Shown here: in pieces, positions 18,768 to 29,719 of the stretch | Position numbering within the stretch: position 1 is the first letter of the stretch | Layout of the letters: each line of letters opens with the position of its first letter | NCBI RefSeq assembly: GCF_014931605.1 | Contig: NZ_CP053382.1 | Location: forward strand, 1,054,001 to 1,118,000 | Origin: Halomonas sp. MCCC 1A13316 | GTDB lineage: Bacteria > Pseudomonadota > Gammaproteobacteria > Pseudomonadales > Halomonadaceae | Reading direction: 5' to 3' | DNA length: 64,000 nt | The notes under the pieces: model-generated | The model's input: only the letters and a program-made list of their open reading frames with translations | What the model was told of the DNA's origin: nothing | The model's database searches: none | Translations under genes and position numbers: made by a program

Positions 18768-18893
18768 TTCGAGCCTCGTGTCACCCTCGGCGCATGCCCC
18801 ATGCTGGAGCGCCCCCGGCGAAGAGTTGCTCTGCGCATGCCCCCTGCCCATTGGGCATCGAGGAAGATCAATAAAATCAAACAGGTGGAGTAA

Positions 18894-20875
<1,982 letters not shown>

Positions 20876-20889
20876 AAGAGGCCTTCACA

Positions 20890-21642
20890 ATGACCAAGAC
20901 ATACCGTATCGGCCAGATCGTACCCAGTTCCAATATAACCATGGAAACGGAAATTCCCGCCATGCTGACCGCGCGGCAGCTGATACGCCCCGAGCGTTTC
21001 ACTTTCCACTCCAGCCGCATGCGCATGAAGACTGTCAGCAAGGACGAGCTCGCCGCCATGGATGCCGAGTCTGATCGCTGTGCACTTGAGCTTTCTGACG
21101 CGGCAGTCCATGTGATGGGTTACGCATGCCTGGTGGCGATTATGTCCATGGGGCCGGGTTATCACCGCGAGTCCCAGCGTCGCTTGCGTAGCCGCACCGA
21201 GGAGAACGGTAGCGATACTCCCGTTGTCACCAGTGCCGGTGCTCTGGTGGATGCCCTGGGCGTAATGAAGGCCAAGCGCGTTGTCGTGGTGGCTCCTTAT
21301 ATGAAACCGCTGACCGAGATGGTGGTGGACTACATACGTCAGGAGGGTATCGAAGTCGTCGACTACCGGGCGCTGGAGATTCCCAACAACCTCGACGTGG
21401 CTCGCCACGATCCCGCCAATTTGCCCGAGATAGTCGCCGGCCTCGACTACAGCGACGTGGATGCCATTGTGCTTTCTGCTTGTGTTCAGATGCCCTCGCT
21501 GGCCGCCGTGTCCAAGGTTGAAGCGATCACTGGCAAACCGGTTGTCACCGCGGCTATCGCCACTACCTATGCCATGCTCAAGGCCCTCGATCTTGAACCA
21601 GTGGTACCGGGAGCCGGAGCCCTGCTATCGGGCGCCTACTGA
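20890..21642 (+). CDS. nicE: Maleate cis-trans isomerase
   Basis: 250 residues of the Asp/Glu racemase superfamily. The two catalytic cysteines are in VMGYACLVAI (~residue 79) and VLSACVQMPSL (~197). The phrase VTSAGALVDALGVMKAKRVVVVAPY is typical of maleate isomerases. It converts maleate to fumarate, the end product that enters the citric acid cycle. 14 bp after nicD, with AAAGAGG upstream. Confidence 0.93.
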   Translation: MTKTYRIGQIVPSSNITMETEIPAMLTARQLIRPERFTFHSSRMRMKTVSKDELAAMDAESDRCALELSDAAVHVMGYACLVAIMSMGPGYHRESQRRLRSRTEENGSDTPVVTSAGALVDALGVMKAKRVVVVAPYMKPLTEMVVDYIRQEGIEVVDYRALEIPNNLDVARHDPANLPEIVAGLDYSDVDAIVLSACVQMPSLAAVSKVEAITGKPVVTAAIATTYAMLKALDLEPVVPGAGALLSGAY

Positions 21643-21652
21643 GGAGGTAGTC

Positions 21653-22291
21653 ATGACGCAACACGCTCAGGAAGCCAGTGACAACTACAAGGGCGTCTGG
21701 GACGGTCGGATTGGGTTCGGTGACAAGGCAGCCCTTGTAGTTGTCGATTTCATGCAGGGTTACACCACGCCTGGCTCACCCTTATTTGCTCAGGGCGTGG
21801 TAGAGGCGGTGGCGAGGATGCCGCGATTGTTGGCCGCGGCACGTGAGACCCAATTGCCGGTAATCCATACCAACATTCTCTACCAGGCCCCTGACCAGCG
21901 TGACGGTGGCATCTGGGTCAAGAAGGCCCCCGTGATGCGTGCCATGGTGCCGGGCAACCCCTATGCAGCATTCTGCGAGGAGGTGACTCCCGCCGAGGAT
22001 GAGCTGGTGATGACCAAGCAGTACGCCAGTGCCTTCTTTGGTACGTCATTGGCCTCGACGTTGGTGGCAATGGGTGTGGATACACTCATCCTGACGGGAT
22101 GTTCGACCAGTGGCTGTATTCGTGCCACAGCCGTGGACGGCCTTCAGCATGGTTTCCGTGTGATGGTGGTGCGCGATTGCGTTGGCGATCGTCATCCTGC
22201 GCCACATGAGGCCAACCTGTTCGATATCGACAGCAAGTACGGCGACGTGGTCTCGCTCGACGAGACACTGGATTACTTGGGGCGTAGCTAA
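21653..22291 (+). CDS. nicF: Maleamate amidohydrolase
   Basis: 212 residues from the ATG at 21653, which has GAGGAGG directly upstream; longer upstream starts lie inside nicE. It is an isochorismatase-like cysteine hydrolase with the catalytic triad visible as Asp in VVVDFMQGY, Lys in MTKQYAS and Cys in GCSTSGCIRATA. It hydrolyses maleamate to maleate and ammonia, between NicD and NicE in the pathway. Last gene of nicCDEF; a bidirectional terminator follows at once. Confidence 0.94.
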   Translation: MTQHAQEASDNYKGVWDGRIGFGDKAALVVVDFMQGYTTPGSPLFAQGVVEAVARMPRLLAAARETQLPVIHTNILYQAPDQRDGGIWVKKAPVMRAMVPGNPYAAFCEEVTPAEDELVMTKQYASAFFGTSLASTLVAMGVDTLILTGCSTSGCIRATAVDGLQHGFRVMVVRDCVGDRHPAPHEANLFDIDSKYGDVVSLDETLDYLGRS

Positions 22292-22294
22292 GGC

Positions 22295-22324
22295 GGTTGC
22301 CCGGTCGTTGCCGACCGGGCAACC
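22295..22324. terminator. Bidirectional terminator between nicF and nicR
   Basis: GGTTGCCCGGTC pairs perfectly with GACCGGGCAACC across a six-base loop. It is placed between the convergent stop codons of nicF and nicR. Confidence 0.8.
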
Positions 22325-22327
22325 TTC

Positions 22328-22807
22328 TCAGTCGTCGGCGTTCATCTTTTCTAGCAGATGCAGCAAAGCGATGCGCTCGGCAGGATTTAGGTTTCCCATT
22401 GTCTGATCGCTGACTTGCTTGGCGATAGGCACCATGTTTTCCACCAGGGACTCTCCCGCCTCGGTAATAACCACCATCACCTTGCGCTGGTCACCAGGAT
22501 CAGTGGTCAGGGTGATCCATTCACGCGCTTTGAGCCGCTTGATCACCCCGCGTATCGTGGCGGGGTCAATGGCAGTGGCATTGACGATCTCCGTAAGCGA
22601 GCTTGGCCCACGTTCCATAACAGTGCACAGGGTGACGAACTGTATGGCAGTCAATTGCTTGTCGCAGCTGTGACGCTGGAAGATCGCTGTATGGCGCTGG
22701 TAGGCCTTACGCAGCAGGTGACCGACCTGTTCGGAGAAGTCATAACCCTGCTCGGCGGGTGAGCGGTGATCGCTGGACGAGGCGTGAGCTGACGTCTCTA
22801 TTGTCAT
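22328..22807 (-). CDS. nicR: MarR family repressor of the nicotinate genes
   Basis: About 159 residues from the ATG at 22807 (MTIETSAHAS), which has AAGGAAG upstream. An earlier in-frame start at 22945 would add 46 residues overlapping promoter sequence. The MarR winged helix is clear: LTAIQFVTLCTVMERGPSSL, TAIDPATIRGVIKRLKAREWI and the wing TDPGDQRKVMVVITEAG. In P. putida NicR represses nicAB and nicCDEFTP and responds to 6-hydroxynicotinate; the same role is inferred. It is divergent from the molybdenum subunit gene over a short region with an operator-like palindrome. Confidence 0.88.
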   Translation of the reverse strand: MTIETSAHASSSDHRSPAEQGYDFSEQVGHLLRKAYQRHTAIFQRHSCDKQLTAIQFVTLCTVMERGPSSLTEIVNATAIDPATIRGVIKRLKAREWITLTTDPGDQRKVMVVITEAGESLVENMVPIAKQVSDQTMGNLNPAERIALLHLLEKMNADD

Positions 22808-22952
22808 AAGGCTTCCTTGGTATGCTGGCGACGACATATCGTTGTTATCACGATCTCTCCGCCGAGTATGGTCCCCGTGGCGGAGCGGAGCAGCCTGGAA
22901 TGTCAACGCAGGTGTGACTCGGCTTGCAGGCGATAGAGAAGTCATGTTTATT

Positions 22953-22972
22953 TATGGTGTACACACTATAAT
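22953..22972 (+). promoter_or_regulatory. Promoter with embedded operator for the molybdenum subunit gene / nicR
   Basis: Perfect GTGTACAC at 22957-22964 inside TATGGTGTACACACTATA. A consensus -10 box TATAAT at 22967-22972 points toward the molybdenum subunit gene. The palindrome fills the space just upstream of the -10 box, so a bound repressor would block transcription. A divergent nicR promoter probably shares it. Confidence 0.6.
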
Positions 22973-23071
22973 TAAATGGCGAGAAGGGCAAGTGGGCCTG
23001 CTCCTGCCATGCAAGGCCTAAGTCACCTTCATATTGTGCTCTAAGCCACCGATAACACCAATGAGGCTAGA

Positions 23072-25342
23072 ATGGCGTCCACAACACTGCCGGATCGACA
23101 AGCTCTCCTCCATGGGACCGACCTGCTGGTAGTCTACCGAGAGCCCGTGATCCCACCCAAGCCGGCTCCTGGTCAACCGGGTACACACTCAGATTTCGTG
23201 CCCACGGAGCCTGAACTCTTCATCGCTGTGCTCGCCGATAGTCGAGTGATGGCTTTCAACGGACACGTGGATCTAGGCACCGGCATCCGCACAGCTCTGG
23301 CCCAGATTGTCGCCGAGGAGCTCGAAGTGGACCTCGAACGGGTCACTATGGTGTTGGGGCATCCCTTTGAGGTACCCAACCAAGGGCCAACCATTGCTAG
23401 TGCCACCATCCAAATCACCGCCGAACCCTTGAGGCGTGCGGCGGCCCAGGCTCGAGAACACCTGCTGGATCTGGCCGCCAGCCACTACGGCGTCGCGCGA
23501 GGCCGCCTGCGTTGTGTCGAGGGAGCCATTCAACCGGTCGAAGGTGATCACCCCGCTGTGAGTTACGGTGAACTTCTTCATGGTGAACGGCATGCCTTGA
23601 CGCTTGCTGATGATGTACCGCTCAAGCCGGTCAGTGACTATCGACTGGTGGGGCGGGCGGCGCCGCGTGTCGATATTCCCGACAAGGTGGCCGGAAAACT
23701 AACCTTCGTGCATGACATGCGACTGCCTGACATGCTGCACGGTCGAGTGATTCGTCCTCCCTATACCGGCCATGATCGGGGGAGCTTCGTTGGAACCAGC
23801 TTACTGGGGGTAGATGAGGCTTCGGTGGCCGGCATGCCCGGGCTGATCCAGGTGGTAGTGATCGGCGATTTCGTGGGCGTAGTCGCCGAGCGTGAGGAAC
23901 AGGCCGCAGCGGCTGCCCGGCGACTCCAGGTAAGCTGGCGCCAGCCCGAAGGGTTGCCGCAGCTCGACGATCTCGAAATGGCTCTGCGGGAACTGCCGGC
24001 ACAGCGACGTCCTCTGCTGGAGGAGGGCGACGTGGAGGGAGCGCTGGCCAAGGCTGCGCATCGTGTATCTCGCACCTATGTCTGGCCCTTCCAACTGCAT
24101 GGATCCATCGGTCCCTCCTGCTCAGTGGCCGACTATCGTGGTGATCGGCTGCAGGTGTGGTCTGGCACCCAAAACCCCCACAGCTTGCGCGCCGACTTGT
24201 CACGACTGATGGGGCTCGATGAGAGCTTAGTCACGATCACTCGCATGGAAGCCGCTGGTTGCTATGGGCGCAATTGTGCCGACGATGTGGGGGCCGATGC
24301 TGCGCTGCTGTCTCGGGCGGTGGGACGGCCGGTGCGGGTACAGCTGACTCGCGAGCAAGAGCATGGCTGGGAGCCCAAGGGCGCGGCCCAGTTGATGGAG
24401 GTCCAGGGGGGCCTGAACGCCGATGGCAGCCCTGCCGCCTATCGCTTCGTCGCTCGCTATCCCTCGAACAATGCCCCGACCCTGGCCCTGCTGTTGACCG
24501 GCATCGTCAAACCCAGCGATATCCCCTTCGAGATGGGAGATCGTACCTCGGTCCCGCCGTATCGTTACCCTCATCGGCAGATTGCCTGCGATGACGTCCC
24601 GACCCTGGTTCGCGCCTCCTGGTTGCGCGGCGTCTCAGCCATGCCCAACACCTTCGCACATGAGAGCCATATCGACGAACTCGCCCAGTTGGCTGGCGAG
24701 GATCCGGTGGCCTATCGGCTGCGATACCTGGCTGACCCGCGCGCGGTGGAGCTGACCGAGGCCGTAGCAATGCGAGCGGGCTGGCAACCGCGGATCGCCC
24801 ATTCGCTACCACGAGTGGTGGATGGTTGGCACCATGGGCGAGGGGTAGCCTACGCCCAGTACGTGCACAGCAAGTTCCCCGGCTTTGGCGCGGCCCTGGC
24901 GGCCTGGGTGGTGGAGCTGAAAGTGCACCCCGAGAGCGGACGCATTGTCATCGAGCGGCTGGTCGTGGGGCAGGACGCGGGCCTGATGGTCAACCCGGCG
25001 GGGGTGCGTCACCAGGTCCATGGCAATGTGATCCAGACGCTGAGCCGGACCCTCAAGGAGCGGGTCGCCTTCGAGGACGACCTGCCGGTGAGCCGGGAGT
25101 GGGGCGGCTATCCGATCCTGCGGTTCTCGGAGCTGCCCGAGATCGACGTCATTCTTCTCGAGCGCTCCGAGGCACCGCCGCTGGGGGTCGGGGAATCCAC
25201 GTCACTGCCCGGCGCTCCGGCCATCGCCAACGCCCTGTACGACGCCATCGGGGTGCGCTTCACCCGCCCCCCCTTCACACCGGAGTTGGTGCGCCGCACC
25301 CTTGCCGCTGCTCGGTCGGTCCCGGTTGAGGCGATCGGCTGA
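23072..25342 (+). CDS. Catalytic molybdopterin subunit of nicotinate dehydrogenase, stand-alone form
   Basis: 756 residues (~82 kDa), xanthine-oxidase family. It corresponds to the N-terminal part of NicB without its cytochrome tail, like NdhL of Comamonas. Moco-binding features are present: FNGHVDLGTGIRTALAQI (~62-79), AAGCYGRNCADDVGADAAL (~390) and the catalytic GVGESTSLPGAPAIANAL with the base Glu near 708. It hydroxylates nicotinate at C6 with water as oxygen source. It is first in an operon with its own maturation genes (XdhC-like, cytidylyltransferase), in a different transcript from nicA and the haem subunit. Confidence 0.9.
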   Translation: MASTTLPDRQALLHGTDLLVVYREPVIPPKPAPGQPGTHSDFVPTEPELFIAVLADSRVMAFNGHVDLGTGIRTALAQIVAEELEVDLERVTMVLGHPFEVPNQGPTIASATIQITAEPLRRAAAQAREHLLDLAASHYGVARGRLRCVEGAIQPVEGDHPAVSYGELLHGERHALTLADDVPLKPVSDYRLVGRAAPRVDIPDKVAGKLTFVHDMRLPDMLHGRVIRPPYTGHDRGSFVGTSLLGVDEASVAGMPGLIQVVVIGDFVGVVAEREEQAAAAARRLQVSWRQPEGLPQLDDLEMALRELPAQRRPLLEEGDVEGALAKAAHRVSRTYVWPFQLHGSIGPSCSVADYRGDRLQVWSGTQNPHSLRADLSRLMGLDESLVTITRMEAAGCYGRNCADDVGADAALLSRAVGRPVRVQLTREQEHGWEPKGAAQLMEVQGGLNADGSPAAYRFVARYPSNNAPTLALLLTGIVKPSDIPFEMGDRTSVPPYRYPHRQIACDDVPTLVRASWLRGVSAMPNTFAHESHIDELAQLAGEDPVAYRLRYLADPRAVELTEAVAMRAGWQPRIAHSLPRVVDGWHHGRGVAYAQYVHSKFPGFGAALAAWVVELKVHPESGRIVIERLVVGQDAGLMVNPAGVRHQVHGNVIQTLSRTLKERVAFEDDLPVSREWGGYPILRFSELPEIDVILLERSEAPPLGVGESTSLPGAPAIANALYDAIGVRFTRPPFTPELVRRTLAAARSVPVEAIG

Positions 25343-26319
25343 TGCAGCATCTCGACTTACAGGTTATCGAGCGCGCCCTGCATTGGGCCAACCGGGGCCA
25401 TCATCTGTGGCTGTGCACGGTACTGGCCACCTTCGGCTCGTCCCCTCGGGAGCCCGGCGCCATGCTGGTGGCACGCCAGGATGGTGAACACCTGGGTTCG
25501 CTGTCCGGTGGCTGCGTGGAGGAGGACTTTCTCGAGCGGCTGCGCCAGGGGGAATTCAGCGAGCCGGTGCAACGGGTGCGTTATGGCGGCGAGGGGAATG
25601 CACCGGGGTCAGGCCGTGTACGGTTGCCCTGTGGGGGTAGCCTGGAAGTGCTGGTAGAGCGGCTGGAGCCCGATGCTGCCACCCTGACCCACCTGGAGGT
25701 GATGCATGCCACCCTGCTCGGCCGACGAGCGCTGATTCGGCGTGTACCGCTGGATGGTCGAGGGGCGCACTTCGTCCTGGCTGAGTCGCCGGGCCTTGCC
25801 ATTCTGCGGGAGGAGGGCATCATCGGTGTGCGCCTCGGCCCGGCATTGCGCCTTATTATCGCGGGTATCTCACCGGTCTCTCAGGCCTGTGCTAGCTTCG
25901 CCAGTACCCTGGGCTTCGAGGTCATTGTCTGCGATCCTCGGGAGGAGGCGCGTCGGGGGTTTGCGGTACCGGGGGTGGAGGTGCAAGCGGTGATGCCCTC
26001 GACCTTCATCGCTTCGGGCGGCTGCCATGCCGCCACCGCCGTGGTGGCCCTGACCCACGATCCTCGCATCGACGATCTGGCGATGATCGAGGCCGTGCGC
26101 ACCGAGGCCTTCTATATCGGCGTCATGGGCTCGCTGCAGACCTCGCGCCAGCGCGAGGTGCGGCTGCACCGTTCGGGGGGACTCGGCCCCGAGCAGATCG
26201 CCAGAATTCATATGCCGATCGGCCTTGGTCTGGGCAGCAAGACACCAGCGGAGATCGCCCTAGCGGTTATGGCAGATATCGTTCGAGTGCATCGGGGGAG
26301 GGCACGACATGCGCTCTGA
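25342..26319 (+). CDS. XdhC/CoxI family molybdenum cofactor maturation protein
   Basis: 325 residues. The N-terminal XdhC_CoxI domain reads GSSPREPGAMLVARQDGEHLG followed by SLSGGCVEEDFLERL. The C-terminal Rossmann domain has RLIIAGISPVSQACASFAS and later YIGVMGSLQTSRQREVRL and GLGSKTPAEIALAVMADIV. XdhC-type proteins bind Moco, promote its sulfuration and insert it into xanthine-oxidase family enzymes. The start codon overlaps the stop of the dehydrogenase subunit (TGATG), so it is dedicated to that enzyme. Confidence 0.92.
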   Translation: MQHLDLQVIERALHWANRGHHLWLCTVLATFGSSPREPGAMLVARQDGEHLGSLSGGCVEEDFLERLRQGEFSEPVQRVRYGGEGNAPGSGRVRLPCGGSLEVLVERLEPDAATLTHLEVMHATLLGRRALIRRVPLDGRGAHFVLAESPGLAILREEGIIGVRLGPALRLIIAGISPVSQACASFASTLGFEVIVCDPREEARRGFAVPGVEVQAVMPSTFIASGGCHAATAVVALTHDPRIDDLAMIEAVRTEAFYIGVMGSLQTSRQREVRLHRSGGLGPEQIARIHMPIGLGLGSKTPAEIALAVMADIVRVHRGRARHAL

Positions 26320-26914
26320 TAAATCGTTGGCGCTAATCATGGCAGCGGGATACTCCAGGCGCTTCGGTAGTGACAAGAGATTGGCTCAGCTCGCTGATGG
26401 GCGGACGCTTCTCGCCACTACCCTGTCTGCTGCCATGGACGCCTTCGAGCAGGTAAGGGTGGTGGTGAATACCCAGGTGGTACCCACCGATCTGGGGATT
26501 CCCGAGGCAATGGCGCTGGTCATCCGACCCGTAGCCCCGGTGGGGCTTGGAGGCAGCATCGCCCATGCTGTTCGAGCGCTTCATATCGAGCAGTTGCCTC
26601 GGAATATCGACAGTATCGCTATCTGTTTGGGCGATATGCCTTGGGTGAAGCCCGAAACTTACGGTCTGCTGGCAGCGCGAGCCACCGCAAACACCATTCT
26701 TAGACCTGTCTACTCAAATATTCCCGGTCATCCAGTCTTCTTCGGTCGATCCTTCTGGCCCGCCCTGGCCGACAACCTTGACGATCAAGGGGCTAGGTCG
26801 GTACTTGCACAGTTTTTAGATAAGTTTGTAGCCGAGCCAGTTGCGGATCCGGGGGTGGTCTATGACATCGACTATCCCAGTGCGATTCGGGAGTTGAACC
26901 GCACATGCAGATAG
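26309..26914 (+). CDS. MobA-like molybdenum cofactor nucleotidyltransferase
   Basis: 201 residues of the MobA/MocA NTP-transferase family. The nucleotide-binding N-terminus reads LIMAAGYSRRFGSDKRLAQL (residues 8-27). The metal-binding ICLGDMPWVKPETY (~107) and PVFFGRSFWPAL are typical of molybdenum cofactor cytidylyltransferases. It would make the cytosine-dinucleotide cofactor used by bacterial hydroxylases. It overlaps the XdhC-like gene by 11 bp and closes the operon. Confidence 0.88.
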   Translation: MRSDKSLALIMAAGYSRRFGSDKRLAQLADGRTLLATTLSAAMDAFEQVRVVVNTQVVPTDLGIPEAMALVIRPVAPVGLGGSIAHAVRALHIEQLPRNIDSIAICLGDMPWVKPETYGLLAARATANTILRPVYSNIPGHPVFFGRSFWPALADNLDDQGARSVLAQFLDKFVAEPVADPGVVYDIDYPSAIRELNRTCR

Positions 26915-27295
26915 AGAGAGCCGCACAAGATCAGTCACCATCACCATAGAGGTACCGGTACGGCTCCGTTAGGCTGGGTCATTTGGAAACCTCGTGTTCT
27001 ATCCTGCCGATGAGATCCAACACCTACTGAGGATTTTCATTCATAACGTCGATGAGGCTCTTCCAGCCAAGTCCGATAACATTCGGATCAGAGTTCAGTG
27101 ATGGGTAGCATCTGTTAAGGGGACATGGTAGAGGAGGATGAGCCAGCACAGAGTACGAGTAAATATAGCACCTCAGAGCTGGCTACCTCGCTCAACTACG
27201 AAAAAAAGGCGGCCTCAATGAGCAAGGGAAAAACCTGGCACATCAGGTATCGTGCTGCCTTGCTCCCGGTGTCGCCCCGTTGCGAAGGCCGGGGT
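26915..27295. other. Gap without a recognisable gene
   Basis: About 380 bp after the nicotinate locus. A 63-codon plus-strand frame at 27125-27316 is open but matches nothing I know and overlaps the next gene. I see no IS ends or RNA gene. It marks the change from the nicotinate locus to the mobile region. Confidence 0.4.
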
Positions 27296-27826
27296 CTATC
27301 GGGTGCTTGTGGTTAATTTACCGCCCAGCTCGTCGCGGCAATTAAGCCGATGCTCTTTGAACGCTTTCTCGAGTGTAGCCGCGCAATATTCCTCTCCTGT
27401 TTCGTGGGCACCCTCCTGGATAGTCCTGACTATCTCCGCTATATCCTCGTCAGTCGTGTCAGCATCAGTGTCGCTCATGTCAATACCGTACAGCCACTCC
27501 TGGGTTTTTCTAACGCCGAGCGTCTTGTAGCGTCCTACGTAGAAGCGTGAGACCACCTCGCCTTTCAACTCCTCATCCTCCCGGTACTCGAGTCCCAAAT
27601 CAGCCATGTAGTTCCTGATGAAAAACTCCGCTGCTTCAGCAGTGGGGTGCTCGCCATGCGCGTAAGTCTCGATACCCCACTCCTCGCCGCAACTATCATT
27701 AAGACATGCTTCGCCACTGGAGACATGACGAGCCGGTTGAGATAAGACCTCAAAACAATGCAGGTCGGAATCAGCGTCCTGTTGACGCTTAGGACCAATG
27801 TGCTGGCGTTCAATGACAAAGTACAT
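27296..27826 (-). CDS. Hypothetical acidic protein
   Basis: 176 residues, not recognised. It begins MYFVIERQHIGPKRQQDADS and contains CLNDSCGEEWGIETYAHGEHPTAEAA (described by parts), so two cysteines lie five apart near residue 41. The rest is acidic and predicted soluble, with a likely helical C-terminus (EDIAEIVRTIQEGAHETGEEY). Amino acid balance looks like a real protein and it is longer than the shadow frames opposite. It lies alone between the nicotinate locus and a decayed IS3 copy. Confidence 0.55.
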   Translation of the reverse strand: MYFVIERQHIGPKRQQDADSDLHCFEVLSQPARHVSSGEACLNDSCGEEWGIETYAHGEHPTAEAAEFFIRNYMADLGLEYREDEELKGEVVSRFYVGRYKTLGVRKTQEWLYGIDMSDTDADTTDEDIAEIVRTIQEGAHETGEEYCAATLEKAFKEHRLNCRDELGGKLTTSTR

Positions 27827-27932
27827 TTAAGACCTTAAGACTTTAGAATATGTAATCATAATTAGGAAAATCATGTGCACTGTCAAGCATGGGTGTCAAT
27901 TTGTGAGGCAAAGGGCTTTCTGTTCTTGGTTC

Positions 27933-28769
27933 TGACCTTTCGCCAGAAACCGGTCCACCGCCAATGTGAGTTTTCCGCTACGTTTCACTGATAGCAAGAG
28001 ATCTCGCGATGAAGCGTAACCTACATACCGAAGAGCAGATCATCAGCATCCTCAAGGAGCAACGAGCGCGGCGTCTCGATTACCGAGCTGGCCCTGCAGA
28101 ACGGTATGAGCGAACAGACCATTTACCGCTGGAAGGCCAAGTACAGCGGCATGGAGGTCTTAGAGGCCCAGCCTCTGCGCGAGCGGGAGGTCGAGAACGC
28201 CCGGCTCGAGAAGCTGCTGACGGAAAGCGCTCTTGATAACGCTGCCCTCAAGGAGATCGTCTCGGGAAAGTGGTGACGCCCGAAGCAAAGCGGCGAGTGG
28301 TGAAGCACCTGGTGACAGACGGCTGGCTCAGCCAGCGAGGCGCCTATCGGCTGCTGGGCTTGGCAAGATCAGTGGCGCGCTATCAGGCTGCAACGCGTGA
28401 CCTCGACGAGATCGCGAACTATTGCTAACCGCCGGCCTCGATTGTCTGCGATAACGGACCGGAGCTGACTGCAAGGGGATGTTCTTCTGGGCGCGTGAGC
28501 AGAAGGTGACGCTGGCCTTCATTCAGCCAGGTAAACCAACACAGAATGCGTTCATAGAGAGCTTCAACGGCAAATTCCGGTCCAGCTGCCTCAAACAGTA
28601 TTGGATCCTGAGTCTTGCCGATGTACGACACGAAATTACTCAAGGGAGAACCCACTACAACCATCTCATACCGCCCAGCTCGCTGAGCTATTTGCCACCC
28701 GTGGCCGAGCAGTGTGCATGAAGAGGCGCATCCTCGCATTGATGACAAACCTAAACTAGGAGAAGGTCA
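27933..28769 (+). mobile_element. Decayed IS3 family copy (orfA and orfB fragments)
   Basis: It starts TGACCTTTCGCCAGAAACC and ends GAAGGTCA, matching the ends of the better copy at 33341-34546, but is only ~837 bp instead of ~1206. The orfA part at 28009 (MKRNLHTEEQIISILKE) shifts frame after about 20 codons. The orfB middle is deleted near 28410-28440. The rest (KVTLAFIQPGKPTQNAFIES, ~28500-28560) is followed by further mutations. Non-functional. Confidence 0.85.
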
Positions 28770-28884
28770 CACTGAGGATGAGGCCTCGCTGAGCTGGCTA
28801 AAGATAAAAACGACGAGGAAGGTAGGGCTGTACCCCTTATAGGTGGTGGATCAATGAAATTCCACCACTATGAGAAAATAAGCC

Positions 28885-29088
28885 ATGCGAATGGAACAAG
28901 CCATGCGAATGATTCGCCGTCCCGAGGTTCTTCAGCGCTGCGGTTTTAGCAACTCAACCATGCATCGTCTGATCAAAGCGAAAGCCTTTCCGGCACCAGT
29001 TCAGCTTACGGTCCGTGCAGTGGCCTGGGTCGAGGAGGATGTCGATGCCTGGATTCGTGGGCGTATCGATGGGCCAGATGACGACTGA
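28885..29088 (+). CDS. AlpA-like phage/island transcriptional regulator
   Basis: 67 residues. It has the AlpA-type MerR-like HTH: MIRRPEVLQRCGFSNSTMHR at residues 9-28, then LIKAKAFPAPVQL and the ending VAWVEEDVDAWIRGRI. AlpA proteins activate excision genes of prophages and integrative islands. No integrase gene is adjacent, so it is probably left over from an eroded element. Start uncertain; a second in-frame ATG (MRMIRRPE) is at 28906. Confidence 0.8.
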   Translation: MRMEQAMRMIRRPEVLQRCGFSNSTMHRLIKAKAFPAPVQLTVRAVAWVEEDVDAWIRGRIDGPDDD

Positions 29089-29634
29089 TTGTGCCAATGC
29101 TGCATGTCGGTCTGGATCACCTGAGTCACGCCGGCAGCTCTATAGCAGAGCTGTCGAGATCGACCCAGCCTAGCAGCCTGGCTAGAGTACTTGCCCCGAC
29201 CAGGCCCTGCCCTCTGCCGCCATGCCTGCTCCAAGCATGGCGGCTTGAACCATCTGACCGCCCGCAAGCCACTGCAACCATCCGGTAGTCACCCACTATC
29301 CAGAGTGCTTCATAAGCGCCAGCAAGAGCAGCCGCTCCCAAATGAACATAGCCTCAGCGTTCCGCCCACCCACAGGATGCTCCAGCGACAGCGTCCAGGT
29401 GCCGGCGGATTCGCCCGGAAACCCAAAGTCGTCATACGTCGGAGGGCTTACCCCCGACTCGGCCTGGGATGCTACTTATGTCCGCGAGCACCTCATCAAT
29501 CAGGGCATGGGTAAGACGCTTCCCATAGAGCACCAGATGGCGCTGAACTTCATCTTCGCTGGCAACGCTGGCCACTATGTTGTTCCACGGAAAGGCTTGC
29601 CGCGCACGGCCCTGCCGCTCCAAGGCTTGCCAGC
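29089..29634. other. Region with no recognised gene
   Basis: Two opposed open frames overlap here. One is minus strand 29432-29689 (85 residues from an ATG at 29689, containing LTHALIDEVLADISSIPGRV). The other is plus strand 29342-29671 (109 residues). Neither matches a family I know and at most one can be real. The minus-strand frame has a slightly more natural composition, but its start lies inside the inverted-repeat array upstream of the Fic gene. Confidence 0.3.
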
Positions 29635-29696
29635 TGAGCCGAAAGCGATCACTATTCGGCTCATGTCGTGAGCCGAATGTCGTTGCCATTCGGCTC
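29635..29696 (+). promoter_or_regulatory. Four alternating half-sites upstream of the Fic gene
   Basis: Four copies of ATTCGGCTC(A) or its complement in 62 bp: TGAGCCGAA (29635-29643), ATTCGGCTCA (29654-29663), TGAGCCGAAT (29669-29678) and ATTCGGCTC (29688-29696). The central pair is a perfect inverted repeat with a 5-nt spacer. The array ends 23 bp before the Fic start codon, so it probably overlaps the promoter and serves as an operator. Confidence 0.7.
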
Positions 29697-29719
29697 TTCC
29701 GCCTTCTCGGAGTTCTGTC

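Larger units (their letters stand above)
18448..18893. other. 446-bp divergent promoter region between nicA and nicC
   Basis: No gene is visible. It is more AT-rich than the flanks, and carries the two operator-like palindromes listed separately, one serving each direction. TTGACG at 18736-18741 could be the -35 box of the nicC promoter, with the palindrome at 18750-18767 covering the spacer and -10 region. Confidence 0.6.

Noticed and set aside
27125-27316. 63-residue plus-strand frame
   Set aside because: No family match, weak start context, and it overlaps the better-supported minus-strand gene.
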